Of a DNA stretch of 64,000 nucleotides, positions 16,871 to 28,808 are shown piece by piece. Below the pieces are notes generated by a model. That model did not search any database. It was given only the letters and a program-made list of their open reading frames with translations, and was not told the origin of the DNA. Each line of letters begins with the position of its first letter. Within the stretch, counting starts at the first letter, position 1. The position numbers and the translations under genes are program-made. This stretch comes from Myxococcales bacterium (GTDB lineage Bacteria > Myxococcota_A > Bradymonadia > UBA7976 > UBA1532). The stretch lies in assembly GCA_020633435.1 (NCBI GenBank), contig JACKDP010000007.1, positions 1-64,000 of the forward strand, written 5' to 3'.

Positions 16871-18183
16871 GGGGGGCGCTCCTCTGCGCGGCGGTGGCCC
16901 TGGCCCCGGCGGCGGCCGCGGCGGCGCCCGTCGAGGTGGACGGCCGCGTGAGCCTGCGGGGCATCTACTCGGCGGACGCGCCCAACAACCCCCAGACCTT
17001 CCTCAGCTTTCTGGAGACGGACGCCCGGGCCAGCGGCCTGACGGACGGCGACCTGCGGCTCGTGCTGGACGCCACGTTCATCCTGGACGTGACCGAGACG
17101 AACGAGCGGCGCTTCGGCGAGACGGAGCGGCTGGACCAGATCCGCAATCTTTACGTGGAGTTGCCGGGGCTCGGCGGGCGCGTCGACCTGCGGGTGGGGC
17201 GGCGCATCATCCCCGAGGCCGGCAACGCCTGGGTGGACGGGGTGGAGGCCCGCTTCTGGGTTGATCCCGAGCGGGCGAGCGTCGGGGCCTACGGCGGCCT
17301 CGCCCCCGATCCCTTCGATCGGGCCTTCGGGACGACGTTCCAGGCGGCGGGCCTCTACGGCACGCTGCACCGGCCGGGGCTCACCACGTCGGCGGCGTAC
17401 AACACCGTGCTGCGCGACGCCGAGGTGGACCGGCAGTTCGTCTTCCACCGGCTGCACTGGAAGGTCGCCGACGGCCTCTTCCTGTCGACCTACCTGGTCT
17501 TCGACTTCGTGGACGTGCCCGAGGTGACGACGCTGCTGGGCACGGTGGACTACACCCCCGTCCGCGCCCTCAACCTCACGCTGACCACCAGCCGCTACTC
17601 CATCGAGCAGTACCGGGATCAGACCGTCTACCGGAACATCATCGAGCCCAACCAGGCGCTGCTGCTGGGCAACGAGGTGGTCGACCTGGTCTACAACCGC
17701 GTGCGCTTCTCGGGCTCGCTGCGCGTCTACAGCTCGGGCTTCCACTACCAGAGCGTCGAGTACAAGCAGCGCTCCCAGGATGGGCGCGAGGCCTGGCTGT
17801 ACACCATCGGCATCCGCGACGAGGACGTGCTGGGCACGGGCGTGCGGGCCGATCTGCAGGGGCAGGTGGCCAACGAGTTCCAGTCCGACACGGCGCTGGT
17901 CGCCCTCGACCTGCGGCGCGACGTGGGCGCGGCGTGGACGCTCGGGGGGCGGCTCGGCTGGTTCGACGGCCGCACCATCGGCCGGGCGACGGAGCGGGGG
18001 CGGGCGTTCGACGAGGCCCAGCGCATCCTGCTGATCGGGGCCCAGGTGGCCTGGCGGGCCTCGGCCTCCCACCACGTGGACGTGATCTACGACGGGGCGG
18101 GCGAGACCGAGCTGCAGGACCAGCGCAACGGGCAGAACCTGTTCATCCACACGGCGATGGCCCGCTACTCCTGGCTGTACTGA
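16867..18183 (+). CDS. Outer-membrane beta-barrel (porin-like) partner of the cytochrome
   Basis: A 438-residue protein starting at a GTG that overlaps the cytochrome stop (GTGA). It has a short Ala-rich signal peptide (ending about AAAAAAPVEV), then alternating polar/hydrophobic strands and a terminal aromatic signature (ARYSWLY) typical of barrels handed to BamA. Overlap with the cytochrome gene implies translational coupling. By analogy to MtrB/MtrA pairs, it may sheath the cytochrome in the outer membrane. No sequence similarity to MtrB itself is claimed. A convergent gene ends 4 nt downstream. Confidence 0.75.
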   Translation: MRGALLCAAVALAPAAAAAAPVEVDGRVSLRGIYSADAPNNPQTFLSFLETDARASGLTDGDLRLVLDATFILDVTETNERRFGETERLDQIRNLYVELPGLGGRVDLRVGRRIIPEAGNAWVDGVEARFWVDPERASVGAYGGLAPDPFDRAFGTTFQAAGLYGTLHRPGLTTSAAYNTVLRDAEVDRQFVFHRLHWKVADGLFLSTYLVFDFVDVPEVTTLLGTVDYTPVRALNLTLTTSRYSIEQYRDQTVYRNIIEPNQALLLGNEVVDLVYNRVRFSGSLRVYSSGFHYQSVEYKQRSQDGREAWLYTIGIRDEDVLGTGVRADLQGQVANEFQSDTALVALDLRRDVGAAWTLGGRLGWFDGRTIGRATERGRAFDEAQRILLIGAQVAWRASASHHVDVIYDGAGETELQDQRNGQNLFIHTAMARYSWLY

Positions 18184-18187
18184 AGGG

Positions 18188-20003
18188 TCAGCGGCGGCGG
18201 CGGCGCAGCAGCGCCAGGCCGGCGAGGGCGGCGAGGGGCCACGCCGCGGGGGGCGCGCCGGGGGCGGCCGCGCAGCCGCGGTCGCGCTCCAGGACGATGA
18301 GGGCGGCGTCGGCGCTCGCGTCGGCAGGGGGCGCCGTCGGGGCCCGCGTCTCCGCCCGCGTCGCCCCGGCCCGCGTCGCTGGCGCCCGCGTCGCCCCGGC
18401 CCGCATCGCCCCGGCCCGCGTCGCCCCGGCCCGCGTCGCCCCGGCCCGCGTCGCCGGCCCCGCCGTCGGGCGGATCGGCCTGGGGCGGCCCGCTGCAGTC
18501 GAACGGGCAGCTGGCCACGTCCTCGTCCGGCTGGCACCGCCCGTCGCCGCACACCGACTGGCAGTCGCGCGGGCAGTCGGTGGCCTCGCTGCCCGCGCAG
18601 ATGCGGTCGCCGCAGATGGTGCAGTCGAACGGGCACGTCTCGTAGCGCTCCGTCCGCTCGCAGACGCCGTTGCCGCAGCGCGGGCCGCAGTCGACGGGGC
18701 AGCTCTCGGGGGTCTCGTCGACCTGGCAGCGGCCGTCGCCGCAGACGACGCCGGCGCAGTCGAGGGGGCAGGTGGCGAAGCTCTCCTCCTGCTCGCAGAG
18801 GCCATCGCCGCATGGCTCCATGCCGCAGTCGGGCGGGCAGCTCGACGACGACTCCCCGAACTCGCAGGCGCCGTTGCCGCAGCGGGCCGCGCAGTCCACC
18901 GGGCAGCTCCAGACGTCCTCGGGGGCGACGCACGCCCCGTCGCCGCAGCCGGCCGGGCAGTCGGCGGGACACCGACCCGGCTCCCCCTCGCCGCAGACGT
19001 GGTCGCCGCAGACGCCCGGGCAGTCCTGGTCGCAGCTCCGCGCCGTCTCCACGTTGCCGAAGGCGTCGCAGGTGCCATCGCCACACCAGCGCTCGACGGG
19101 CGCGGTCATGCGCAGCCCCTCCCAGTCGGCCCGGTTCAGGGGCGGGGCCCCGCAGTCGGCCGGGCAGGTGGCGGCGGACTCCCCCGGCGCGCAGGCCCCG
19201 TCGCCGCAGACGCCGGTGCAGTCGCTCGGGCAGCTCCCCGCGTCCCAGGCGGTGCAGCGGCCGTCCCCGCAGGCGTCGGCGCAGTCGGCGGGGCAGGAGC
19301 GGGCCGACTCGTTGACGGTGCAGCGCCCGTCGCCGCAGCTCGTGTAGTCGCAGTCCCCGGGGCAGGTGCGGGCGTCCTCGGGGGCCCGGCAGCGGCCGTC
19401 GCCGCACGTCCGCTCGCAGCCCGGGCACCGGCCGCAGTCCTGGGGGCAGCCCTGGGGCGTCTCGCCGGGCTCGCAGCGGCCATCGCCGCAGGCCACCACG
19501 CAGTCGGGCGCGGGGCCGCCGGCCAGCAGGTCGGCCAGCTCCAGCACGCCGCAGATGCCGTCGCGCGCGTTGGCGCAGTCGGGGGCGCAGTTGTCGATGT
19601 TGTTGCCCAGGTCGCAGACGCCGTCGCCGCAGCCGCCGGGGCCGCAGTCCGCCGGGCAGCTGCGCGGATCCTCGTCGCAGACGCCATCGCCGCAGGCGCT
19701 CTGGTCACAGTCGACGGGGCAGCTCGCGGGGGTCTCGCCCGGGCTGCAGAAGCCGTCGCCGCAGGGCGTGCCGCAGTCGCGGGGGCACTGCGCGGGGTTC
19801 TCGCCGCAGCCGAAGCCGAGGCAGAAGCCATCCCCGCAGCCCCCCTGGGCCTGACCCTGGACGGCCAGGCAGCAGTCGCGGCCGCAGGTGTCGGGCGTCT
19901 CGCCCACCTCGCAGCGCAGGTTGCCGCAGGTGGTCTGCTGGGCCTGGGCGGGCCGCGGGAGCAGGCAGGGAGCGAGGAGGAGCAGCAGGGAGAGGGTGCG
20001 CAT
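18188..20003 (-). CDS. Secreted Cys-rich repeat protein with MYXO-CTERM tail (frame break)
   Basis: The N-terminus is a Sec signal (MRTLSLLLLLAPCLL...AQA). About 19-20 repeats of CGDGxC-x(4-8)-E-x(4)-CPxDC follow, each likely holding disulfides. Then comes an Asp/Ala/Gly/Arg tandem (DAGRGDAG units) and, in the +1 frame, a MYXO-CTERM tail: ADASADAALIVLERDRGC, a Pro/Ala hydrophobic helix and LLRRRRR. The switch of frame falls at a G5 run (18327-18331 on the plus strand); dropping one base joins the two parts perfectly. This is either a real frameshift or an assembly error. Such tails are cleaved and anchored at the cell surface in myxobacteria. The ligand is unknown. Confidence 0.75.
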
Positions 20004-20333
20004 GGCACCGACTGTCGCCCGGTGGCGTGTGCGACGCAATCACTTCGTGCTGGGCCGCATCGAGGCCCCAACCTGTTGTTGTGACAGCGGATTTTGCCCA
20101 ACGTGAGCGGCACGGGGGGCCGGTGAGGGTCCCCTCGCGGGCGACGCAGGTGGGATGGATCCCCAAGACGACGGGGCGCCCCGCGCCCACGCCGAGATCG
20201 GCGGCCTCGCCAGCCCGCCCACCGGCTGGCCCGCCGCCGCGAGGCGCTGGCGGTGCCGGCGCACCGCGGGCCGTCGGTTTGACACCACCCCCCCCGGTAA
20301 GGGATAGGAGCCCTGCGATTGCAGGAGGGATGT
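20004..20333. other. Intergenic region, divergent starts
   Basis: A 330-base spacer between the Cys-repeat gene (minus) and the large repeat lipoprotein (plus). The only clear signals are the promoter at 20279-20307 and an AGGAGGG ribosome site at 20322-20328. Nothing else recognisable is seen. Confidence 0.5.
20279..20307 (+). promoter_or_regulatory. Promoter TTGACA-17-GGATAG with C8 in the spacer
   Basis: A perfect -35 TTGACA (20279-20284), a 17-nt spacer and GGATAG (20302-20307) lie 26 nt before the ATG at 20334. The spacer includes eight consecutive C (20288-20295), so slippage there would change promoter spacing. Confidence 0.6.
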
Positions 20334-23852
<3,519 letters not shown>

Positions 23853-23863
23853 CGGTGGCGCCC

Positions 23864-23887
23864 GGGCCGGCGGGCGACCGCCGGCCC
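23864..23887 (+). terminator. GC-rich stem-loop after the large lipoprotein gene
   Basis: A perfect 10-bp stem (GGGCCGGCGG / CCGCCGGCCC) with a GCGA (GNRA) tetraloop lies 12 nt after the stop codon. No T-tract follows. Confidence 0.6.
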
Positions 23888-23897
23888 CCCCGCCAAC

Positions 23898-24096
23898 CCC
23901 TTGAGCTTCGGCCGCAGCCCGTCGGCCTTCACCTGCTCATCGACCTGCAAGGCACGCCGTCCGACATGCCCTGCCAGGCCAGGTGTGCCTCCTGGCAGGC
24001 CGAGAGCCGGCGCCGGGTGGGGGCCATGAAGGCTTGCCGCGCAGGGGCCAGCGTCGTCTCGACCATCGCCCGGGCGAAGTCGTGACCGCCGGCGTC
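23898..24096 (-). pseudogene. Remnant copy of the ferritin-like gene's 3' end
   Basis: This stretch matches the 3' part of the ferritin-like gene at 26145-26373 in the same orientation. Shared peptide segments are DFAR..VETTLAP, RRLSA.EAHLAW and, after a frame break, EQVKAD.LRP. Homology stops abruptly on the inner side near 24096. The copy has internal gaps and a frameshift, so it cannot encode the original C-terminus. It and the intact gene bracket the RloA/RloB locus as imperfect direct repeats. Confidence 0.8.
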
Positions 24097-24190
24097 AGCG
24101 CAGGCTCGTGCTGAGTCGGTGGCCCATCGATAAAATGGCGAATCCTGCCGATATGTGGCAGAATCTGCCCTCTGAAACAGGAGGGTGGCC

Positions 24191-25455
24191 ATGGTCTTGC
24201 GGTTCCTGCTGGAGAACTACGCATCGTTCAGGGACGAGGTCGAGGTGAGCTTCGTCTCCACCTCTCCGCAAGGAAAGCCTGCCTGGCGCTTCGAGAGCCC
24301 GCATGTAGCCCACGGCGTCTTGCCGGCGGTCGGCGTCTGGGGCGCCAACGCGTCGGGCAAGTCCAACCTGCTGCGCGGCATGACGGCCCTGCGCCACCTG
24401 GTGAAGAGCTCCTTCGTCGACTTCGGCCCGACGGATCCGGTGCCCTGGACGCCCTTCCGGCTCGATCGCTCCGCCGACGCGCCCGCCACCCGCATGGAGA
24501 TCGACTTCACGATCGGAGACGTCCGCTTCCAGCTCGGGGTGCGGCTGGATGGCCTGGGCTTCGCCGAGGAGTGGCTGTACCGGTGGGGAGACGAGCCATC
24601 GGCAGGTGCTCTACCACCGCCAGCGGGGCGAGGCTTTCTACTTTGGGCCCTCTCTGAAGGGACAGCGCGCCCAGATCGCGGAGCAGACCCGCGCCAACAG
24701 TCTCTTCCTGTCGGCGGCGGCTCAGCACAACCACGAGCAGCTGCTGCCGGTCACGAGGCGCTCGTCCAGGGCATCCAGGTCGAGCAGCATGTCCGCTTGC
24801 GCGGCTTCCCGCTGTTCCACCCCAGCCACCCCTGCTCGCTCCGGCCCACGCGGGCTGCTCCAGCGGCTCCTCCAGGCTGCCGACGTCGGCATCGCGGCTG
24901 TCCGGGCCGAGCAGCACGACGGTCCGCCCATGCCGACCGCGGCCGACTCCATCTTCAGGCCGACTTCCTGGCGCGGCTGCGGGAAGATCGCCCGACGTTG
25001 ATGAAGCTCGTGCTGGACCATGGCCAGGGCGAGGACACCTGGGCGCTTCGGAGGCGGAGAGCCGTGGCACCCAGATCCTGCTGGTACGCCTGGCCGACGT
25101 CGTCGAGGCGCTCCAGGCGGGCCGCCTGCCTTGTCATCGACGAGCTGGACACCAGCCTCCACCCCGACCTCTGCAAGCGTCATCGTCGACCTGTTCACCG
25201 ACTCACGCAGCAACCCCAAAGGGGCGCAGCTGCTCTTCAGCACGCACGATCAGGACGTCCTCGCGCGGCTGCGCACCGATGAAGTCGTGCTGGTCGACAA
25301 GGACCGGGCCGGGGTCTCCAGCGTCCAGGTCGCGTCGGACTACAAGGGCGTCCGGACGCGCGACGACCTCCGCCGGGCCCACACCCTGGAGAGGCTTCAG
25401 GGGGGTGCCGGTGCTCGGCGACCTGGCCGGCGTCCTGGAGACGGCTTCGCGATGA
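24191..25455 (+). pseudogene. RloA/AbiLi-like AAA ATPase, multiply frameshifted
   Basis: The start has AGGAGG 7 nt before ATG 24191. The product begins MVLRFLLENYASFRDEVEVSF with Walker A GANASGKSN, as in AAA_21/RloA ATPases. Further family motifs are spread over three frames: an NSLFLSAAAQHNHEQLLPV segment, SRGTQILLVRLADVVEAL, Walker B LVIDELDTSLHPDLC, and LLFSTHDQDVL with a C-terminal VLGDLAGVLETASR ending in TGA 25453-25455. At least five single-base frame changes (near 24595, 24755, 25060, 25125, 25175, 25400) are needed to read it through. It is an inactive relative of the ATPase subunit of a phage-defence pair, or a region of poor assembly. It overlaps rloB by 4 nt (ATGA). Confidence 0.75.
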
Positions 25456-26063
25456 CGCGCCGCCTCCCACCCGCTGGCCCCCTCAGACACAAGACCAGGC
25501 AGCGACCGCTGCCCCCAGCGCTGCTCATCGTCTGCGAGGGCAAGACCGAAGAGCGCCTGCTCAAAGGCCTGCGATCCCATTGGAGAATTCCGGCCGCGCG
25601 GGTGGTGGTGACCGGTCAGGCCGGGGATCCCTGGGCGCTCGTGGAGCAAGCATGCCTGCTGAGCAAGGCGTACCGGCGGTCCGAGGTCGAGACGTGGGTG
25701 GTCTTCGACCGCGACGAGCACCCGCGCTGGGCGGAGGCCGTACAGCGAGCCCGCGATCTCGGCTTCCACCTCGCCTTGAGCAATCCCTGCATCGAGCTCT
25801 GGGGCCTCTTGCTCCACCGGGACCAGACCGCCTGGATTCATCGCCACGACGCTCAGAAGGCGCTGGCGCAGGTCCACCCGGGCTACCACCACGACAAGTC
25901 GCCCTGGTTCGACCTGCCCACCGTCCTCGCCGGCCTGGAGGCGGCCGAGGCGAGGGCGGAGCTGCTGGCGCGGCGTGCGATCGAGGCAGGCGATCCGCTC
26001 GGCAACCCGACGACATCCTTCCACCACCTGGTCGCGCGGATGCGTGAGGTCGCGTCCGCCTGA
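25452..26063 (+). CDS. rloB: RloB/AbiLii-family protein (Toprim-like)
   Basis: A 203-residue protein with the RloB layout: LLIVCEGKTEERLLKGL near residue 25, VVFDRDEHPRW in the middle and a conserved SNPCIELWGLL. The Glu of EGKTEE and the Asp residues of FDRDE are the expected Toprim-like metal site. RloB partners an AAA ATPase in abortive-infection systems (AbiL; compare OLD/PARIS architectures). The ATG overlaps the ATPase stop. The gene itself is intact, though its partner is broken. Codon use is less G+C-biased than in neighbouring housekeeping genes, consistent with transfer. Confidence 0.8.
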   Translation: MTRRLPPAGPLRHKTRQRPLPPALLIVCEGKTEERLLKGLRSHWRIPAARVVVTGQAGDPWALVEQACLLSKAYRRSEVETWVVFDRDEHPRWAEAVQRARDLGFHLALSNPCIELWGLLLHRDQTAWIHRHDAQKALAQVHPGYHHDKSPWFDLPTVLAGLEAAEARAELLARRAIEAGDPLGNPTTSFHHLVARMREVASA

Positions 26064-26136
26064 GTGGACGCCCGGTGTCATCTCTGCGCTGAGGTGGCCC
26101 GCGCGGGGCCCGGGCTGGCGGCCGTCGCCCTCCCCC

Positions 26137-26934
26137 TCACCACAGCCCCAGCCGCTCGAGCTGCGGCCGCAGCACGTCGGCCTTCACCTGCTCGTAGACC
26201 AGCGCCTGCCGCTCCGGGCTCGCGATGCCCAGCCAGGCCAGGTGTGCCTCCGGCCAGGCCGAGAGCCGCCGCTGGGCGGGGGCCATGGCCGCCAGCGCCT
26301 GCTGCGCGTGGGCCTCGTGCGGGGCCAGCGTCGTCTCGACGACCAGGCGGGCGAAGTCGCGGCCGCTGGCGTCGAACCGGGCCAGCGAGGCCTCGACGTA
26401 CGCCCAGCCGAACGCGTGGTGCGTCTCCTCGTCGGCCACCGTCGCGTCGAGCACCGCCCGGATGACGGGGTGGGCCGGCCGCGTGCGCAGATCCTCGATG
26501 AACGCCGTGGAGATGGTCTCGCTCACCGCCAGCATCGACACCGCCGTGCCGAGGGCGCGCTCCGCCATGCCGAGCTGCAGGAACCCCGGGTTCTCCACCT
26601 CGCCCACCGGATCGGGCAGGGGGGGCACGCCCCCGAGGCCCGTGACGACCGCCGCGCAGAGGGCCGTGTGCCGCACCTCGTCGGCGATGGCCTCCACCGC
26701 CCCGGCGTAGACGTCGAGGGGGTCGCCGGCGCCCAGCACCTCGCCCAGGAACCGCGTCATCACCTGGATGGAGCGGTACTCCGTCTGCACCCGGTCGGCC
26801 CAGACGGCGATGGCGAAGTCTTTGTCTTCCTTGGAGAATCCCGCGTCGCCGAGGGCGGCGAAGTCGATGTCGACGCCGACGAGGGCGTCGTGCAGGGCGC
26901 GAAAGACGCCGTCGGCGCGACGCAGCGGCCGCAT
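26137..26934 (-). CDS. Ferritin-like fold protein
   Basis: A 265-residue, mostly helical protein. Two diiron-type motifs are visible: EAIADEVRHT around residue 92 and DEETHHAF around residue 175, giving the ExxH pairs of ferritin-like four-helix bundles. Family members are diiron oxidases or storage proteins; the substrate is unknown. The start codon overlaps the stop of the upstream Cys-rich lipoprotein gene (TGATG), so the two form an operon. No signal peptide is seen, so it is probably cytoplasmic. Its 3' end is duplicated at 23898-24096. Confidence 0.75.
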   Translation of the reverse strand: MRPLRRADGVFRALHDALVGVDIDFAALGDAGFSKEDKDFAIAVWADRVQTEYRSIQVMTRFLGEVLGAGDPLDVYAGAVEAIADEVRHTALCAAVVTGLGGVPPLPDPVGEVENPGFLQLGMAERALGTAVSMLAVSETISTAFIEDLRTRPAHPVIRAVLDATVADEETHHAFGWAYVEASLARFDASGRDFARLVVETTLAPHEAHAQQALAAMAPAQRRLSAWPEAHLAWLGIASPERQALVYEQVKADVLRPQLERLGLW

Positions 26935-27668
26935 CAGCGGCGCGGCACGTAGGTGCAGGCGTCGGCGTCCTGGCCCAGCACGCACGTCCCGGCCGTCGGG
27001 CACGCCGTGAAGTCGGTGGACGCCTGGCTCTTCGGCGCGGCCAGCGGCAGGCAGCGCTCGGTGATGCGGCCCTGCAGGCAGACCTTCGTCCAGCCGGTGA
27101 GGCAGGCGGCCTCGCCCTCGGCGGGCTTGACCGGGTAGCAGTGCTCGATGAACGGCGACGTGGTGCAGCGATCCTCCCCGCACTCCCGGAAGGGCGGGTT
27201 GCGGTTCGGGCCGGCGTAGTTCGTCGGCACCGGCATGATGCAGGCCATCGTCACCTTGCCGGCGACGCACGCCTTCTCCCAGCTGCCGTTGCAGTCGGCC
27301 TGGGTGGCCGCCGGCAGGGCGATGGGCTCCTTGGGCGGGCACTGGCCGGGATCCTTGCCCGGGACGCAGGTGTCGTCGCCGCAGGCCTGGAACGGCGCGT
27401 AGCGGTAGTTGCACTTCGCGCCCTGCGGGCAGCACGACGTCAGGACGCGGCCCTCGACGCAGCTCTGGTGCTCGGTGCCCGTGCAGACCGGCTTCGGCAT
27501 GGGGGCGCCGCAGGCGTCGCCGCGCGCGGGCCGCGCCTGGGCGCGCCCGGCCAGGCCGGCGAGGGCGAGGGCCGCGAAGATCACCCCGGCGCCGAGCGCC
27601 CCGGAGCCCACCACCGGCGCGCAGCCGGCCACCAGCAGGCCGAGGCCCGCCCAGAAGGAGATACGCAT
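26934..27668 (-). CDS. Cys-rich lipoprotein or membrane-anchored protein
   Basis: A 244-residue protein. The N-terminus MRISFWAGLGLLVAGCAPVV has a lipobox (VAGC), followed by a second hydrophobic stretch (GVIFAALALAGLAG) and an exported domain with about 20 Cys in a loose repeat (GDDTCVPGKDPGQC..., GEDRCTTSPFIEHC...). The pattern suggests a disulfide-stabilised surface protein; no family is recognised. It overlaps the ferritin-like gene by 3 nt. Its upstream region contains the left copy of a 19-bp direct repeat. Confidence 0.7.
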   Translation of the reverse strand: MRISFWAGLGLLVAGCAPVVGSGALGAGVIFAALALAGLAGRAQARPARGDACGAPMPKPVCTGTEHQSCVEGRVLTSCCPQGAKCNYRYAPFQACGDDTCVPGKDPGQCPPKEPIALPAATQADCNGSWEKACVAGKVTMACIMPVPTNYAGPNRNPPFRECGEDRCTTSPFIEHCYPVKPAEGEAACLTGWTKVCLQGRITERCLPLAAPKSQASTDFTACPTAGTCVLGQDADACTYVPRR

Positions 27669-27688
27669 GCCGCCACGATAGCTCGCCG

Positions 27689-27707
27689 CCCCGGCGAGGA
27701 AAAGCGC
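27689..27707. repeat. 19-bp direct repeat, left copy
   Basis: CCCCGGCGAGGAAAAGCGC, identical to 29778-29796 and in the same orientation. The two copies flank a segment of about 2.07 kb with visibly lower G+C holding two lipoprotein genes. Confidence 0.75.
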
Positions 27708-27732
27708 CGCGAACGTCTGTATGTGCATCGAC

Positions 27733-27761
27733 TTGACGAGGGCTCCGGGGTTCGACAGACT
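27733..27761 (+). promoter_or_regulatory. Candidate promoter of the inserted gene pair
   Basis: TTGACG (27733-27738), a 17-nt spacer and CAGACT (27756-27761) lie about 29 nt before the probable TTG start at 27790, inside the direct-repeat-bounded insert. Confidence 0.4.
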
Positions 27762-27789
27762 TCTCTCGAATCGAGGCAGGAGGGATGCG

Positions 27790-28808
27790 TTGCGGTACCT
27801 GATTCTGGTTCTTGTGGGGGGGGGGGGCTGACCTCCGCTGCTTGTGATGACATGCCGGACATTGGCCAGGCTGACGCCTTTGTCGAGCAGGGCAGTCCGG
27901 ATTCCATGGTCGATGCCATCGCCAGCTACGAGGCGGTCTTCGAAGTCGACGGAGTACCGCTGGTCATGGATGAGTTTCCCGATCCGTATCGAAGCGTTCG
28001 GGTGCGGGTCTGGAACACGAAGACGGACGACGGGCGCCGCACGAATGTCGGTGGCGACGAGGCGGCTGCGGCCATCGAGCTGCTCAACATCGCGCTCGAC
28101 CAGTGCAAGCCCGGTCATCCCATCGCCCTGGCCTACCAGTCGGTGGGGACGCTACGACTGCCGGCTCAGTGCTTCGTCGCAAGACTGAACGCTGCTCGTG
28201 GCCTGGTTCCCAACGACAGATTCATCGACTGCACATGTGGTCGGTTCCTCTTTGGTGATGGCTGCGGCATCGCGGGCGAGGCCACCTATGACTTCATTGG
28301 CGAAGTCGGCGAGCGCATCAACGGCGTCCCCCTCGCCGAGCGCGACGGACAGGTGGGCGTGGATGAGGCGGGGGAGCTCGACCTCGTCTTCGTGTCCGAA
28401 ATCACATGGGACTTTGAGCGCGCTTCATACGGCGTGTCTCGATACGATGGGGGACGAACGGTCGTGGTCAGTGAGAGGACGCTGCGGCTGAACCCCGAGT
28501 TCTTCTTGCTCACCCTGGGACATGAGATCGGGCACGCGCTGGGGGGCTTTCCCGAGGAAGAGCCGTACTGGACGTTTGCCTGGGATCAAGACTACTTCTC
28601 GCCCTCCTGTCAGAGCGTGGACCCTGACGAGCGGCACGTCATGTGCGACGGCGATCAGCCGGGCGTGGCAATTGGCGGGCCGACCTGCGCCCGCTGGTAC
28701 ACGAAGATCGAGTCCAAGCAGGGTCCCCGAAACTACAGCGAGCTCTGCGACTCGGTGGACAACGATCTGGATGGAGAAGTCGATGAGACCCTCGACTGCC
28801 CCTGGTGA
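27790..28808 (+). CDS. Zincin metalloprotease-like lipoprotein, out of frame at a G12 tract
   Basis: The catalytic part contains HEIGHALGG, the HExxH zinc motif with Gly and His-region spacing of zincins, within an exported Cys-containing domain. The C-terminus CDSVDNDLDGEVDETLDC is a MopE-like motif. The likely start is TTG 27790, with AGGAGG five to six nt upstream; it gives the lipoprotein signal RYLILVLVGGG-LTSAAC only if the G-tract at 27816-27827 were 10 or 13 long. With 12 G the signal runs into TGA at 27829. The remaining protein is open from the tract to 28808. This can be phase variation, a decayed gene or a read error. Codon use is less G+C-rich than flanking genes. Confidence 0.7.
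27816..27827 (+). repeat. G12 mononucleotide tract
   Basis: Twelve consecutive G within the signal-peptide codons of the zincin lipoprotein. It is the longest homopolymer I noticed in the window. Tracts of 10 or 13 restore the frame; 12 breaks it. Confidence 0.9.

Noticed and set aside
18360..18460. Short tandem repeats that could suggest a CRISPR-like array
   Set aside because: They are in-frame 15-nt repeats encoding Asp-Ala-Gly-Arg-Gly units; no spacers.
27141..27789. Upstream extension of the zincin frame to a 555-residue protein
   Set aside because: The extension is antisense to the Cys-rich lipoprotein gene, crosses the direct repeat and lacks a signal peptide; the lipoprotein signal at 27790 explains the start better.
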